A program made the translations under genes and the position numbers. Source: an uncultured Pseudomonadota bacterium (GTDB lineage Bacteria > Pseudomonadota > Gammaproteobacteria > Steroidobacterales > Steroidobacteraceae). From it: 64,000 nt of DNA. The stretch covers positions 1 to 64,000 of the forward strand of contig CAISEB010000046.1 of assembly GCA_903884235.1 (NCBI GenBank), given 5' to 3'. How positions within the stretch are numbered: position 1 is the stretch's first letter; every line of letters begins with the position of its first letter. This document shows positions 55,952 through 64,000 of the stretch, in pieces. The notes beneath the pieces are model-generated. The model did not search any database. It saw only the letters and a program-made list of their open reading frames with translations, and was not told the DNA's origin.

Positions 55952-57370
55952 TCAGCCGACCGTGTTGCTGCGACCGTAGTTGTCCTCGAAGCGGACGATG
56001 TCGTCCTCGCCGAGGTAGGAACCGGACTGCACTTCGACGACGTGCAGCGGGACACGCCCGGGGTTCTCGATGCGGTGCGTCGCGCCGACCGGAATGTAGG
56101 TCGACTCGTTCTCGGACAGCAGGAACACGCGGTCTCCGCAGGTGATCTTGGCCGTGCCCGAGACGACGATCCAATGCTCCGCCCGGTGATGATGCATCTG
56201 CAGCGAGAGCGTCGCGCCGGGCTTCACGGTGAGCCGCTTGACCTGGAAGCGCTGCCCGGAATCCACGCTGTCATAACTGCCCCACGGACGCGCGACCTCG
56301 CGATGCAGGGTCGTCTCCGTGCGTCCGGCCGCCTTGAGCTTGGCAACGAGGTTCTTGACGTCCTGCACGCGCGCCTTCGGCGCGACCATGACCGCGTCCT
56401 TGGTCTCGATGACGACGTGGTCCCTGAGGCCAACCGCCGTCACGAGGCGCCCGGACGAATACAGATAGCAACCCGAGGAGTCCTCGGTCACCACGTCGCC
56501 GCGACTGACGTTGCCGTCCGCGTCCGCGGGCAACGCCTCGTGCAGGGCCGACCACGACCCGACGTCGCTCCAGCCCGCGTCCAGCGCGACGACGACCGCA
56601 TCGTGGGTCTTCTCCATGACGGCGTAGTCGATGGAATCCGACGGGCAGCGCGCGAACTCCGCGGTCGGCAGACGCAGGAAATCGAGGTCGCGAGTCGCGG
56701 CATCGAGCGCTGCGGTCGTCGCCTCGAGCATCGCCGGCGCGAAGCGCGCGAGCTCGTCCAGGTAACGGCGGGCGCCGAACAGGAACATCCCGCTGTTCCA
56801 CAGGTAGTCGCCGGATGCGAGGTACTGCGCCGCCCGTGCGGCGTCCGGCTTCTCGACGAACTCGGCGATCGGGAAGGCAGGGCCTGCGCCTGCGCCACGG
56901 CGAATGTAACCGTAGCCCGTTTCCGGCGCAGTCGGGACGACGCCGAACGTCACGAGGCGCCCCTCGGCCGCGGCGGCGAGGCCCGCCTGGACCGCTTGGA
57001 GGAACGCCGGGACGTCGGCGATCAGGTGGTCGGCCGGGAGCACGAGGAGCATCGCCTCCTCGCCCGCGGAGCGGATCGCCGCGAGCGCCGCCACGGCGAC
57101 GGCCGGCGCCGTGTTGCGCCCCACCGGCTCAAGCACGATGGCGGCCGGTTCCGCGCCAATCTGGCGCATCTGTTCGGCGACGATGAACCGGTGGTTCTCG
57201 TGGCACACGATGATCGGCTTCGTGGGACCGAGTCCTTCGAGCCGGCGTACCGTGTCCTGCAGCATCGTCTCCCGACCCACGAGGGGCAGGAACTGCTTCG
57301 GATGGTGTTCGCGGGACAGCGGCCAGAGCCGCGTACCCGACCCACCGGACAGCACAACGGGGATCAACAT
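55952..57370 (-). CDS. manC: Mannose-1-phosphate guanylyltransferase / mannose-6-phosphate isomerase
   Basis: 472 residues, bifunctional (ManC/AlgA/XanB type). The N-terminal nucleotidyltransferase has LSGGSGTRLWPLSRE, PADHLI and FVEKPD. The C-terminal cupin isomerase has RPWGSYDSVDSG and the metal-binding LQMHHHRAEHWIVVSGTA. It makes GDP-mannose from fructose-6-phosphate in two of the steps, with the mutase downstream providing the middle one. Lies 33 bp after ugd. Confidence 0.95.
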   Translation of the reverse strand: MLIPVVLSGGSGTRLWPLSREHHPKQFLPLVGRETMLQDTVRRLEGLGPTKPIIVCHENHRFIVAEQMRQIGAEPAAIVLEPVGRNTAPAVAVAALAAIRSAGEEAMLLVLPADHLIADVPAFLQAVQAGLAAAAEGRLVTFGVVPTAPETGYGYIRRGAGAGPAFPIAEFVEKPDAARAAQYLASGDYLWNSGMFLFGARRYLDELARFAPAMLEATTAALDAATRDLDFLRLPTAEFARCPSDSIDYAVMEKTHDAVVVALDAGWSDVGSWSALHEALPADADGNVSRGDVVTEDSSGCYLYSSGRLVTAVGLRDHVVIETKDAVMVAPKARVQDVKNLVAKLKAAGRTETTLHREVARPWGSYDSVDSGQRFQVKRLTVKPGATLSLQMHHHRAEHWIVVSGTAKITCGDRVFLLSENESTYIPVGATHRIENPGRVPLHVVEVQSGSYLGEDDIVRFEDNYGRSNTVG

Positions 57371-57403
57371 GGTGGGATCTCCTCGGGGTACGCGCCGCCA
57401 GCG

Positions 57404-58738
57404 TCAATTGGCGCGTTCGCCTCGGCCGATACCGAAGTACCGGAAGCCGAACCGGGCCATGAGCTGCGGGTCGTAAAGGTTGCGACCATCGAAGATGACC
57501 GGCGCCGCCAGCGCCGACTTCATCGCGTCGAAGTCGGGGCTGCGGAACTCACGCCACTCCGTGACGATCGCCAGTGCATCCGCACCGGCAAGCGCCTCCT
57601 CCATCGAGGATACGAGCGTCAAGTCCGGCCGGGATCCGTAGATACGCTGGGTCTCGGGCATGGCGACCGGGTCGTAGGCGCGCACCCGGGCCCCTGCGGC
57701 CCAGAGCGCCTCCAGCAGTACCCGGCTCGGCGCCTCGCGCATGTCGTCGGTATTGGGCTTGAAGGCGAGCCCCCAGACCGCGAGGGTCCGCCCGGCGAGC
57801 TTGCCGCCGTAGTACGCCGAGATCTTCTGGAACAGCACCTGCTTCTGCAGCGCGTTGACCGCCTCCACCGCGGCGAGGATCCGCGGCTCGTATCCGGAGG
57901 CGCGCGCCGAGCGCTCGAGCGCCTGCACATCCTTCGGGAAGCACGAGCCGCCGTAGCCGACGCCCGGGTAGATGAAGCCGTAGCCGATGCGCGGATCCGA
58001 GCCGATGCCGACGCGGACCTTCTCGATGTCGGCGCCGAGGCGCTCGGCAAGGTTCGCGATCTCGTTCATGAACGAGATCTTGGTGGCGAGCATCGCGTTG
58101 GCCGCGTACTTGGTCAGCTCCGCCGAGCGGATGTCCATGACGATCAGGCGCTCGTGGTTGCGCGTGAACGGCTCGTACAGCGCGCGCATCAGCTCGGACA
58201 CCGCCGGCTTGTCGGTCCCGACGATGACGCGGTCGGGACGGAGGAAGTCGCTGATCGCGGCACCCTCCTTGAGGAATTCCGGGTTGGAGACCACGTCGAA
58301 CTCGTGCACGACGCCGCGCGCGGCGAGCGTGTCGGTGAGCGCGGCGCGGACCTTGTCGGAGGTGCCGACCGGGACCGTGGACTTCGTAATCACGACCTTG
58401 TAGTCGGTCATGTGCTCGGCGACCGTGCGCGCGACGGTGAGCACGTACTTGAGATCGGCGGAGCCATCCTCGTCGGGCGGGGTGCCGACCGCGATCATCT
58501 GGAACAGGCCGTGCGCGACACCTTCGGCGGCGTCCGTCGTGAAGCGCAGGCGGCCCTTCGCCATGTTGCGCTCGATGAGTTCGTCGAGGCCCGGCTCGTG
58601 GATCGGGACCTCACCGCGGTTGAGGCGCTCGATCTTGCCGGGGTCGACATCCACGCAGACGACCTGGTTGCCCGCGTCCGCGAGGCAGGCGCCCGTGACG
58701 AGGCCGACGTAACCTGAACCAAATATCGTGATTCTCAT
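57404..58738 (-). CDS. ugd: UDP-glucose 6-dehydrogenase
   Basis: 444 residues. Oxidises UDP-glucose to UDP-glucuronate with NAD. Seen: Rossmann [34 protein letters not shown], Lys210 and Asn214 in [10 protein letters not shown], and catalytic Cys266 in [10 protein letters not shown]. The PxxYEPGL-type IHEPGLDEL favours Ugd over GDP-mannose dehydrogenase AlgD. First gene of a three-gene operon for acidic polysaccharide precursors. The 149 bp upstream is AT-rich near the start, with AACAAT 17 bp after TTCGTG as a weak promoter. Confidence 0.93.
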   Translation of the reverse strand: MRITIFGSGYVGLVTGACLADAGNQVVCVDVDPGKIERLNRGEVPIHEPGLDELIERNMAKGRLRFTTDAAEGVAHGLFQMIAVGTPPDEDGSADLKYVLTVARTVAEHMTDYKVVITKSTVPVGTSDKVRAALTDTLAARGVVHEFDVVSNPEFLKEGAAISDFLRPDRVIVGTDKPAVSELMRALYEPFTRNHERLIVMDIRSAELTKYAANAMLATKISFMNEIANLAERLGADIEKVRVGIGSDPRIGYGFIYPGVGYGGSCFPKDVQALERSARASGYEPRILAAVEAVNALQKQVLFQKISAYYGGKLAGRTLAVWGLAFKPNTDDMREAPSRVLLEALWAAGARVRAYDPVAMPETQRIYGSRPDLTLVSSMEEALAGADALAIVTEWREFRSPDFDAMKSALAAPVIFDGRNLYDPQLMARFGFRYFGIGRGERAN

Positions 58739-58887
58739 CGCAGGTCATTGTTCCTATTGACTTTAAATACACGAACCCGACGCCGCCGGACACCGGCGAG
58801 TCGCTGCCAAGGGTAGCCGACCGGGCGGCTCCGGCGCCATCGTGCAAGCCGAACCAACCCCACCTGACCGGCGACTTCGCCGGGGGT

Positions 58888-59820
58888 TCAGCCCTCGCCG
58901 GTCATCAGGCGCACCGGCCGGACCCGCTCGCCGTGCTCGTCCGTCCTGCCGAGGCCGAGGAACCGGTGATCGTCGCCGTAGATCCGCACCTCGACCCCCG
59001 CCGCCGCCGTGGCCGCCACCACCTGCCCATGCAGCAGCGCGGCCGTCGCCGCGGCGGTGAGAGTCACCGCCGGCCTGTCCTGCAGGATCGTGTCCGGCGG
59101 CAGCAGCAGTGCATCGAGCGCCCCCGGATCGTCCGCGAGGCGCTCGAGGCTCTCCATCGGATGCGACACGAGGCGGGACAGCGCGCCACCGACATCGGTG
59201 CGACGCAGCGCCACGAGGTGGCCCGTCGTGCCGAGGGCGGCGGCGATGTCCTCGCCGAGGGTCCGCACGTAGGTGCCCTTGGAGCAGGTGACGTCGAACG
59301 ACAGCGTCGCCCCATCGAGCGCGGCGAGCTTGATCGCGTCGATGCGGATGGGGCGCGGCTCGCGCACGACCTCGACGCCGCGGCGGGCGATCTTGTACAG
59401 CGGCTCGCCATCGCGCTTCAGCGCCGAATACATCGGCGGCACCTGCTGGCTCGGGCCCAGGAACCGCTCCAGCACCGACGCCACCGGAAGCGCGGACAAT
59501 TCGGGGACGGGCAGCGTCTCGACGACCTCCCCCTCCCGGTCGCCGGTCGAAGTGCGGGCACCGAGCGCGAGGGTCGCGTGGTAGGTCTTGTCCGCGTCCA
59601 GCATGAGCCCGGCGACCTTGGTGGCCTGCCCGAAGCACAGCGGCAGCACGCCCGTGGCAAGCGGATCGAGCGCACCGGTGTGGCCCGCCTTGCGGGCGGA
59701 ATACAGCCGCCGCACGCGCTGCAGCGCCTGGTTCGAGCTCATGCCGGGTGGCTTGTCGAGCAGCACGATCCCGTCCACCGTCCGCCAGTCCCGACGCGGC
59801 CGGTCAGCGGGCGCGTTCAT
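58888..59820 (-). CDS. truB: tRNA pseudouridine(55) synthase
   Basis: 310 residues. Makes pseudouridine 55 in the T-loop of all tRNAs. Seen: VDGIVLLDKPPGMSSN, the catalytic motif GHTGALDPLATG with Asp52, QVPPMYSALKRDGEPLY and SKGTYVRTLGEDIA, plus a C-terminal PUA-like segment. Overlaps rbfA by four bases. Last of nusA-infB-rbfA-truB; rpsO and pnp, which often follow, are not here. Confidence 0.96.
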   Translation of the reverse strand: MNAPADRPRRDWRTVDGIVLLDKPPGMSSNQALQRVRRLYSARKAGHTGALDPLATGVLPLCFGQATKVAGLMLDADKTYHATLALGARTSTGDREGEVVETLPVPELSALPVASVLERFLGPSQQVPPMYSALKRDGEPLYKIARRGVEVVREPRPIRIDAIKLAALDGATLSFDVTCSKGTYVRTLGEDIAAALGTTGHLVALRRTDVGGALSRLVSHPMESLERLADDPGALDALLLPPDTILQDRPAVTLTAAATAALLHGQVVAATAAAGVEVRIYGDDHRFLGLGRTDEHGERVRPVRLMTGEG

Positions 59821-60248
59821 CGGGCGGGATCGTCCCCGGAGGGCAGGCCCTCGTCCGTGGACTCGGGCTCGGGCGGCGCAGCCGCCGCGCGACGGACGTC
59901 GTCGGCGACCGCCGTGTTGATCAGCGCGGAGAGCCGCGCCGCATTCTCGATGGTCTCGTCCGGCAGGAACTGGAGTTCCGGCACGTGGCGGATCATCAGC
60001 TGCTTCTTGAGATGGATCCTGAGGAAGCCGGCGGCGGAGACCAGTGCCGCGCGGACTTCCGCGATCGGATGCTTGCCGTCGAACGGCAGGAAGAAGACCT
60101 TCGCATGGCTGAGGTCACGGGTGACCTCGACCGCCGTGATCGTCACGAGGCCGACCCTCGGGTCCTTGACCTCGCGACGAATGAGCTCGGAGAGCAGACG
60201 CTGGATCTGCTCCTCTATGCGCCGGCTCCTCTGGAACTCCTTCGGCAC
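59817..60248 (-). CDS. rbfA: 30S ribosome-binding factor A
   Basis: 143 residues. KH-fold factor for late 30S maturation and cold growth. Seen: KEFQRSRRIEEQIQRLLSEL at the N-terminus, VTITAVEVTRDLSHAKVFF and LPELQF-like RHVPELQFLPDET. The start is a GTG one base after the infB stop: it gives the family N-terminus, while the longer frame reads into infB. The C-terminal tail is longer and more acidic than usual. Overlaps truB by four bases. Confidence 0.94.
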   Translation of the reverse strand: MPKEFQRSRRIEEQIQRLLSELIRREVKDPRVGLVTITAVEVTRDLSHAKVFFLPFDGKHPIAEVRAALVSAAGFLRIHLKKQLMIRHVPELQFLPDETIENAARLSALINTAVADDVRRAAAAPPEPESTDEGLPSGDDPAR

Positions 60249-60249
60249 G

Positions 60250-62751
60250 TCACAGCGTACGCGTCGTGATGACGCGCTCGTAGCACTCGATCTGGTCGCC
60301 CGCACGGACGTCGTTGTAGTCCTTCACGGCGATGCCGCATTCGGTGCCGGACCGCACCTCGGCGACGTCGTCCTTGAAGCGACGCAGCGACTCGAGGGCA
60401 CCCTCGAAGATCACGACGTTGTCGCGCAGCACGCGGATCGGGTTGTTGCGCTTCACGAAGCCTTCCGTCACGAGGCAGCCCGCCACCTGGCCGAACTTGC
60501 TCGAGTGGAACACGTCGCGAACCTGCGCGAGGCCGACGATGTTGTCGCGGACTTCCGGCGCCAGCATGCCCGACAGCGCAGCGCGCACGTCGTCGATGGC
60601 CTCGTAGATCACGCTGTAGTACTGGATGCCGACGCCCTGGTCCTTGATCGCGGTACGGGCCGCCGCATCGGCGCGGACGTTGAACGCGATGATGCGCGCG
60701 TTCGAGGTCGCGGCACGCGAGACGTCCGATTCGGTGATGCCGCCGACGCCGGAGACCATCACCCTGACCGCGACCTCGTCGGTCGACAGGCGCTCGAGCG
60801 CGTCGCGAAGCGCCTCGGCGGAACCGTGCGTGTCCGCCTTGATGACGACCTGCACGGTCTGCAGCGCCTTGCCGGCTTCGAGCTGCTCGAAGGCGTTCTC
60901 CATCTTGGGAGCCTGCTTGGCGAGCTTGACGTCGCGATACTTGCCCTGGCGGTGCAGCGCGACTTCGCGCGCCTTGCGCTCGCTCTCGAGCACCAGCAGG
61001 TCGTCGCCCGCGCTCGGCGTGCCGGACAGGCCCAGCACCTGCACCGGGATGGACGGACCCGCGCTCTCGATGCTCTCGCCGCGCTCGTCGAACATCGCGC
61101 GGACGCGGCCGTATTCCTGGCCCGCGAGGATGTAATCGCCGGTCTTGAGCGTGCCGCGCTTGACGAGCACCGTCGCGACCGCGCCGCGACCCTTCTCGAC
61201 GCTCGACTCGAGCACGACGCCTGCGGCCGGGCCGCTCGGCGCGCCCTTGAGCTCGAGGAGCTCGGCCTGCAGCAGCAGCGACTCGAGCAGCTGGTCGACG
61301 CCCTGGCCGGTCTTGGCCGACACGGCGACGCACATCACGTCGCCGCCGTAGCCCTCGACGAACACCGACTGCACGGAGAGTTCGCTCTTCAGGCGATCCG
61401 GTTCCGCTTCGGGCTTGTCGATCTTGTTCATCGCAACGACGATCGGCACGCCAGCCGCACGCGCGTGCTGGATCGCCTCGATCGTCTGCGGCATGACGCC
61501 ATCGTCGGCCGCGACCACGAGGACGACGATGTCCGTCACCTGGGCACCGCGGGCACGCATCGAGCTGAACGCCGCATGGCCCGGCGTGTCGATGAACGTG
61601 ATGATGCCGCGCGGCGTCGTCACGTGGTACGCGCCGATGTGCTGGGTGATGCCGCCGGCCTCGCCCGCGGCGACCTTCGCCCGGCGAATGTAGTCGAGCA
61701 GCGAGGTCTTGCCGTGGTCGACGTGACCCATGATCGTCACGACCGGCGGGCGCGTCACGACATCGGCGTCGTCCGCGACCTCGGCCTGCAGGCCTTCCTC
61801 GAGCGCGTTCTCGTTGAGCGCCTTGGCCGTGTGGCCCAGCTCCTCGACGACGAGCACGGCGGTGTCCTGATCGAGCACCTGGTTGATGGTGGCCATCACG
61901 CCCATGTTCATCAGGGCCTTGATCAGCTCGCTGCCCTTGACGGCCATCTTCTGCGCGAGCTCGGCGACGGTGATCGTCTCCGGCACCGAGACCTCGCGCT
62001 TGATCGGCTGCGTGGGCATCTCGAAGCCGTGGCGCCCCTCGGGCGCGCTGCCGCCGCGGCGGCCGCCGCGCATCGGCTTCTTCTTCTTGTAGCGGTTGCT
62101 GACGTCGCTCGCGACGTGCAGCTCCTTGCGGCCGTAGCGCGTATCGCCACGGGCCTCGGTCGGTTCCACGCGCGCCGGCTTGTCCGGCACCGCGGCCTTG
62201 CGCGCGCGCTCGCTCTCCTCGCGCGCGGCCTGTTCGGCCTGGCGACGCGCCTCGTCCTCGGCGGCACGGCGCGCATCCTCCTGGGCCTTGAGGCGGTTCT
62301 CCTCGTCGGTTCGGCGGCGGGCCTCCTCGTCGACCTTGCGCTGCTGCTCCTCCTCGACTGCGCGGCGGGCGGCCTCCTCGGCCTCGCGGACCTTGTCCGC
62401 CTCCTCCTGCAGCGCCCGCGCCTGCTCCTCGAGCACGCCACGGTTGACGTAGGTGCGCTTCGAGCGGACCTCGACGCTGACGGTGCGGGCCCGGCCCTGC
62501 GCCGCGCTGACCTTGATCTCGCTCGATGACTTGCGTACCAGCGTGATCTTCTTCGGACCAGCGGCGACCGCCTCTTCATCGGGACGCCCGTGGAGCTGCT
62601 TCAGGTATGCAAGCAGTTCGCTCTTCGCATCATCGCTGATCCGGTCCTCGGCGCCGGCCACGCGGATTCCGGCCGCTTCAAGCTGCTTGAGCAGCCTGTC
62701 GACCGGAACCTTCAGGACCTCGGCGAACTGGGCAACCGTGACGTCAGACAT
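60250..62751 (-). CDS. infB: Translation initiation factor IF-2
   Basis: 833 residues. GTPase that places initiator tRNA on the 30S subunit. Order: N-terminal IF2N fold ([20 protein letters not shown]), a long charged Ala/Glu/Arg coiled region (about 100-200), a second IF2N fold (about 260-320), G domain from about 340 ([30 protein letters not shown]), then the C1 and C2 domains. Starts 12 bases after nusA. Confidence 0.97.
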   Translation of the reverse strand: MSDVTVAQFAEVLKVPVDRLLKQLEAAGIRVAGAEDRISDDAKSELLAYLKQLHGRPDEEAVAAGPKKITLVRKSSSEIKVSAAQGRARTVSVEVRSKRTYVNRGVLEEQARALQEEADKVREAEEAARRAVEEEQQRKVDEEARRRTDEENRLKAQEDARRAAEDEARRQAEQAAREESERARKAAVPDKPARVEPTEARGDTRYGRKELHVASDVSNRYKKKKPMRGGRRGGSAPEGRHGFEMPTQPIKREVSVPETITVAELAQKMAVKGSELIKALMNMGVMATINQVLDQDTAVLVVEELGHTAKALNENALEEGLQAEVADDADVVTRPPVVTIMGHVDHGKTSLLDYIRRAKVAAGEAGGITQHIGAYHVTTPRGIITFIDTPGHAAFSSMRARGAQVTDIVVLVVAADDGVMPQTIEAIQHARAAGVPIVVAMNKIDKPEAEPDRLKSELSVQSVFVEGYGGDVMCVAVSAKTGQGVDQLLESLLLQAELLELKGAPSGPAAGVVLESSVEKGRGAVATVLVKRGTLKTGDYILAGQEYGRVRAMFDERGESIESAGPSIPVQVLGLSGTPSAGDDLLVLESERKAREVALHRQGKYRDVKLAKQAPKMENAFEQLEAGKALQTVQVVIKADTHGSAEALRDALERLSTDEVAVRVMVSGVGGITESDVSRAATSNARIIAFNVRADAAARTAIKDQGVGIQYYSVIYEAIDDVRAALSGMLAPEVRDNIVGLAQVRDVFHSSKFGQVAGCLVTEGFVKRNNPIRVLRDNVVIFEGALESLRRFKDDVAEVRSGTECGIAVKDYNDVRAGDQIECYERVITTRTL

Positions 62752-62763
62752 TCAGGGAGCTCC

Positions 62764-64000
62764 TCAAGACGACGCGGCGCCGTCGGTGAACCAGTGAGCC
62801 CGGGCCGCCATGATCAGCTTGCCCGCGCGCGCGTCGTCCAGATTTTCGATGCCCTCGAGGTCCTCTATCGCCTGTTCGGCGAGGTCCTCGCGGGTGCAGA
62901 TGCCACGCGCCGCGAGCGACGCGGCGAGTTCGGGATCCATGCCCTCCACTTCGAGGAGGTCCTCGGCGGGCGTGCCGTCGGCACTCTCCTCGGTCGCGAT
63001 CGCCTGCGTCAGCAGCACGTCGCGGGCACGGTTGCGCAGCTCGCGGACGATGTTGTCGTCGAACTCCTCGACCGCGAGCAGCTCGTTGGTCGGGACGTAG
63101 GCGATCTCCTCGATGGTCGAGAAGCCTTCCTGCACGAGGATCGTCGCGACGTCCTCGTCGACGTCCAGCGCCTTCATGAACATGTCGCGCAGCGCCTTGG
63201 TCTCCGACTCGCTCTTCTCGTCGGCCTGCTGCTCGCTCATGATGTTGAGCTTCCAGCCGGTCAGCTCCGACGCGAGGCGGATGTTCTGCCCGCCGCGGCC
63301 GATGGCCTGCGAGAGCTTCTCCTCGGCGACGGCGATGTCCATGCTGTGCTGGTCTTCGTCGACGACGATCGAGGTGACCTCGGCCGGCTGCATCGCGTTG
63401 ATGACGAACTGCGCCGGGTTGTCCTCGAACGGGATGATGTCGACGCGCTCGCCGGCGATCTCGTTCGAGACCGCCTGCACGCGGCTGCCACGCATGCCGA
63501 CGCAGGCACCGACAGGGTCGATGCGCGGATCGTGGCTCTTGACCGCGATCTTGGCGCGCACGCCCGCGTCGCGGGCCGCGCCGAGGATCTGGATGAGGCC
63601 CTGGCCGACTTCCGGCACCTCGAGCTTGAACAGCTCGATCAGGAACTCGGGCGCCGTGCGCGACAGGAAGATCTGCGGGCCGCGCGGCTCCGAACGCACT
63701 TCCTTCAGGAACGCCTTGATGCGGTCCTGGGTGCGGATCGGCTCGCGCGGGATCAGGTTCTCGCGAGGCACGAACGCCTCGGCGTTCTGGCCGAGATCGA
63801 CGTACACGCCATTGCGGTCGACGCGCTTGACGATGCCGCTGACCAGCGTGCCGATGCGGTCCTGGTAGGCGTCGACGACCTGCGCGCGTTCGGCCTCGCG
63901 CACCTTCTGCACGATGACCTGCTTCGCGGTCTGCGCGTCGATGCGGCCGAACGCCTCGCCCTCGATGGGCACTTCGACGAAGCCACCGATCTCGGCCGCG
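62764..64000 (-). CDS. nusA: Transcription termination/antitermination factor NusA, 5' end missing
   Basis: Runs off the right edge; about 412 residues visible, roughly the N-terminal 90 missing. Seen: end of the RNA-polymerase-binding domain, S1 domain (IGTLVSGIVKRVDRNGVYVD), KH1 (DPVGACVGMRGSRVQAVSNE), KH2 (LSQAIGRGGQNIRLASELTG) and two acidic helix-hairpin-helix repeats at the C-terminus (LLEVEGMDPELAASLAARGI; LEGIENLDDARAGKLI). An in-frame GTG at 63972 lies inside the gene and is not its start. Confidence 0.96.
   Translation of the reverse strand, partial: AAEIGGFVEVPIEGEAFGRIDAQTAKQVIVQKVREAERAQVVDAYQDRIGTLVSGIVKRVDRNGVYVDLGQNAEAFVPRENLIPREPIRTQDRIKAFLKEVRSEPRGPQIFLSRTAPEFLIELFKLEVPEVGQGLIQILGAARDAGVRAKIAVKSHDPRIDPVGACVGMRGSRVQAVSNEIAGERVDIIPFEDNPAQFVINAMQPAEVTSIVVDEDQHSMDIAVAEEKLSQAIGRGGQNIRLASELTGWKLNIMSEQQADEKSESETKALRDMFMKALDVDEDVATILVQEGFSTIEEIAYVPTNELLAVEEFDDNIVRELRNRARDVLLTQAIATEESADGTPAEDLLEVEGMDPELAASLAARGICTREDLAEQAIEDLEGIENLDDARAGKLIMAARAHWFTDGAASS

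Noticed and set aside
58933-62529. 1,198-residue open frame antisense to truB, rbfA and infB
   Set aside because: It spans three conserved translation genes and has no family features.

Overview
The window is high-GC DNA from a gammaproteobacterium, probably near the Xanthomonadales/Nevskiales/Steroidobacteraceae. The evidence is indirect: a glrK-qseG-glrR sensory operon, SrkA, YbdK, a single-repeat PsiF-like protein, CstA-YbdD, FeoA-FeoB followed by a DUF6587-type small protein, and a GTP-type PEP carboxykinase. There are about 43 protein genes, three tRNAs and the first codons of an IS630-type transposase. No rRNA, CRISPR array or prophage is visible.

Layout. 1-137: end of a probable IS630 element. 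135-7905: four minus-strand genes for exported DUF11-type proteins, the last a 1,676-residue protein with a predicted C-terminal outer-membrane barrel. A 0.4-kb divergent promoter region with a CRP-like site separates them from pckG (8358-10130). 10140-14134: class III cyclase-FHA protein, dusA, ybdK and an N-formylglutamate amidohydrolase. 14197-17871: a multi-PAS/GAF GGDEF-EAL protein. 18077-21598: typA, a lipoprotein and srkA. 21686-26208: galE and glrK-qseG-glrR; this GlrR has lost the sigma54-contacting GAFTGA motif. 26192-30319: a flippase-like/DegT gene pair, tRNA-Glu, tRNA-Ala, gltX and divergent tRNA-Val. 30433-33268: a tightly overlapped ABC exporter trio. 33722-40877: acyltransferase, DUF885 peptidase-like lipoprotein, FkbM methyltransferase, carboxylesterase and threonine aldolase.

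40956-47266 is the second accessory highlight. It holds a 1,425-residue multicopper oxidase with four FN3-like repeats, a cytochrome c fused to a periplasmic-binding-protein fold, and a small PsiF-like secreted protein. The oxidase has all four copper motifs but Leu where CotA has the type 1 axial Met, so it may be a high-potential oxidase that passes electrons to the cytochrome.

47551-54477: cstA-ybdD, an MFS transporter, uppP and the feoAB iron(II) operon with a CxxC-containing third gene. 54523-58738: an ugd-manC-pgm/pmm operon supplying UDP-glucuronate and GDP-mannose for surface polysaccharide. 58888-64000: the translation operon nusA(partial)-infB-rbfA-truB.

All family assignments come from reading motifs and overall similarity; no database search was run. 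Starts were chosen by ribosome-binding sites, signal peptides, gene overlap and family length, and uncertain ones are flagged.
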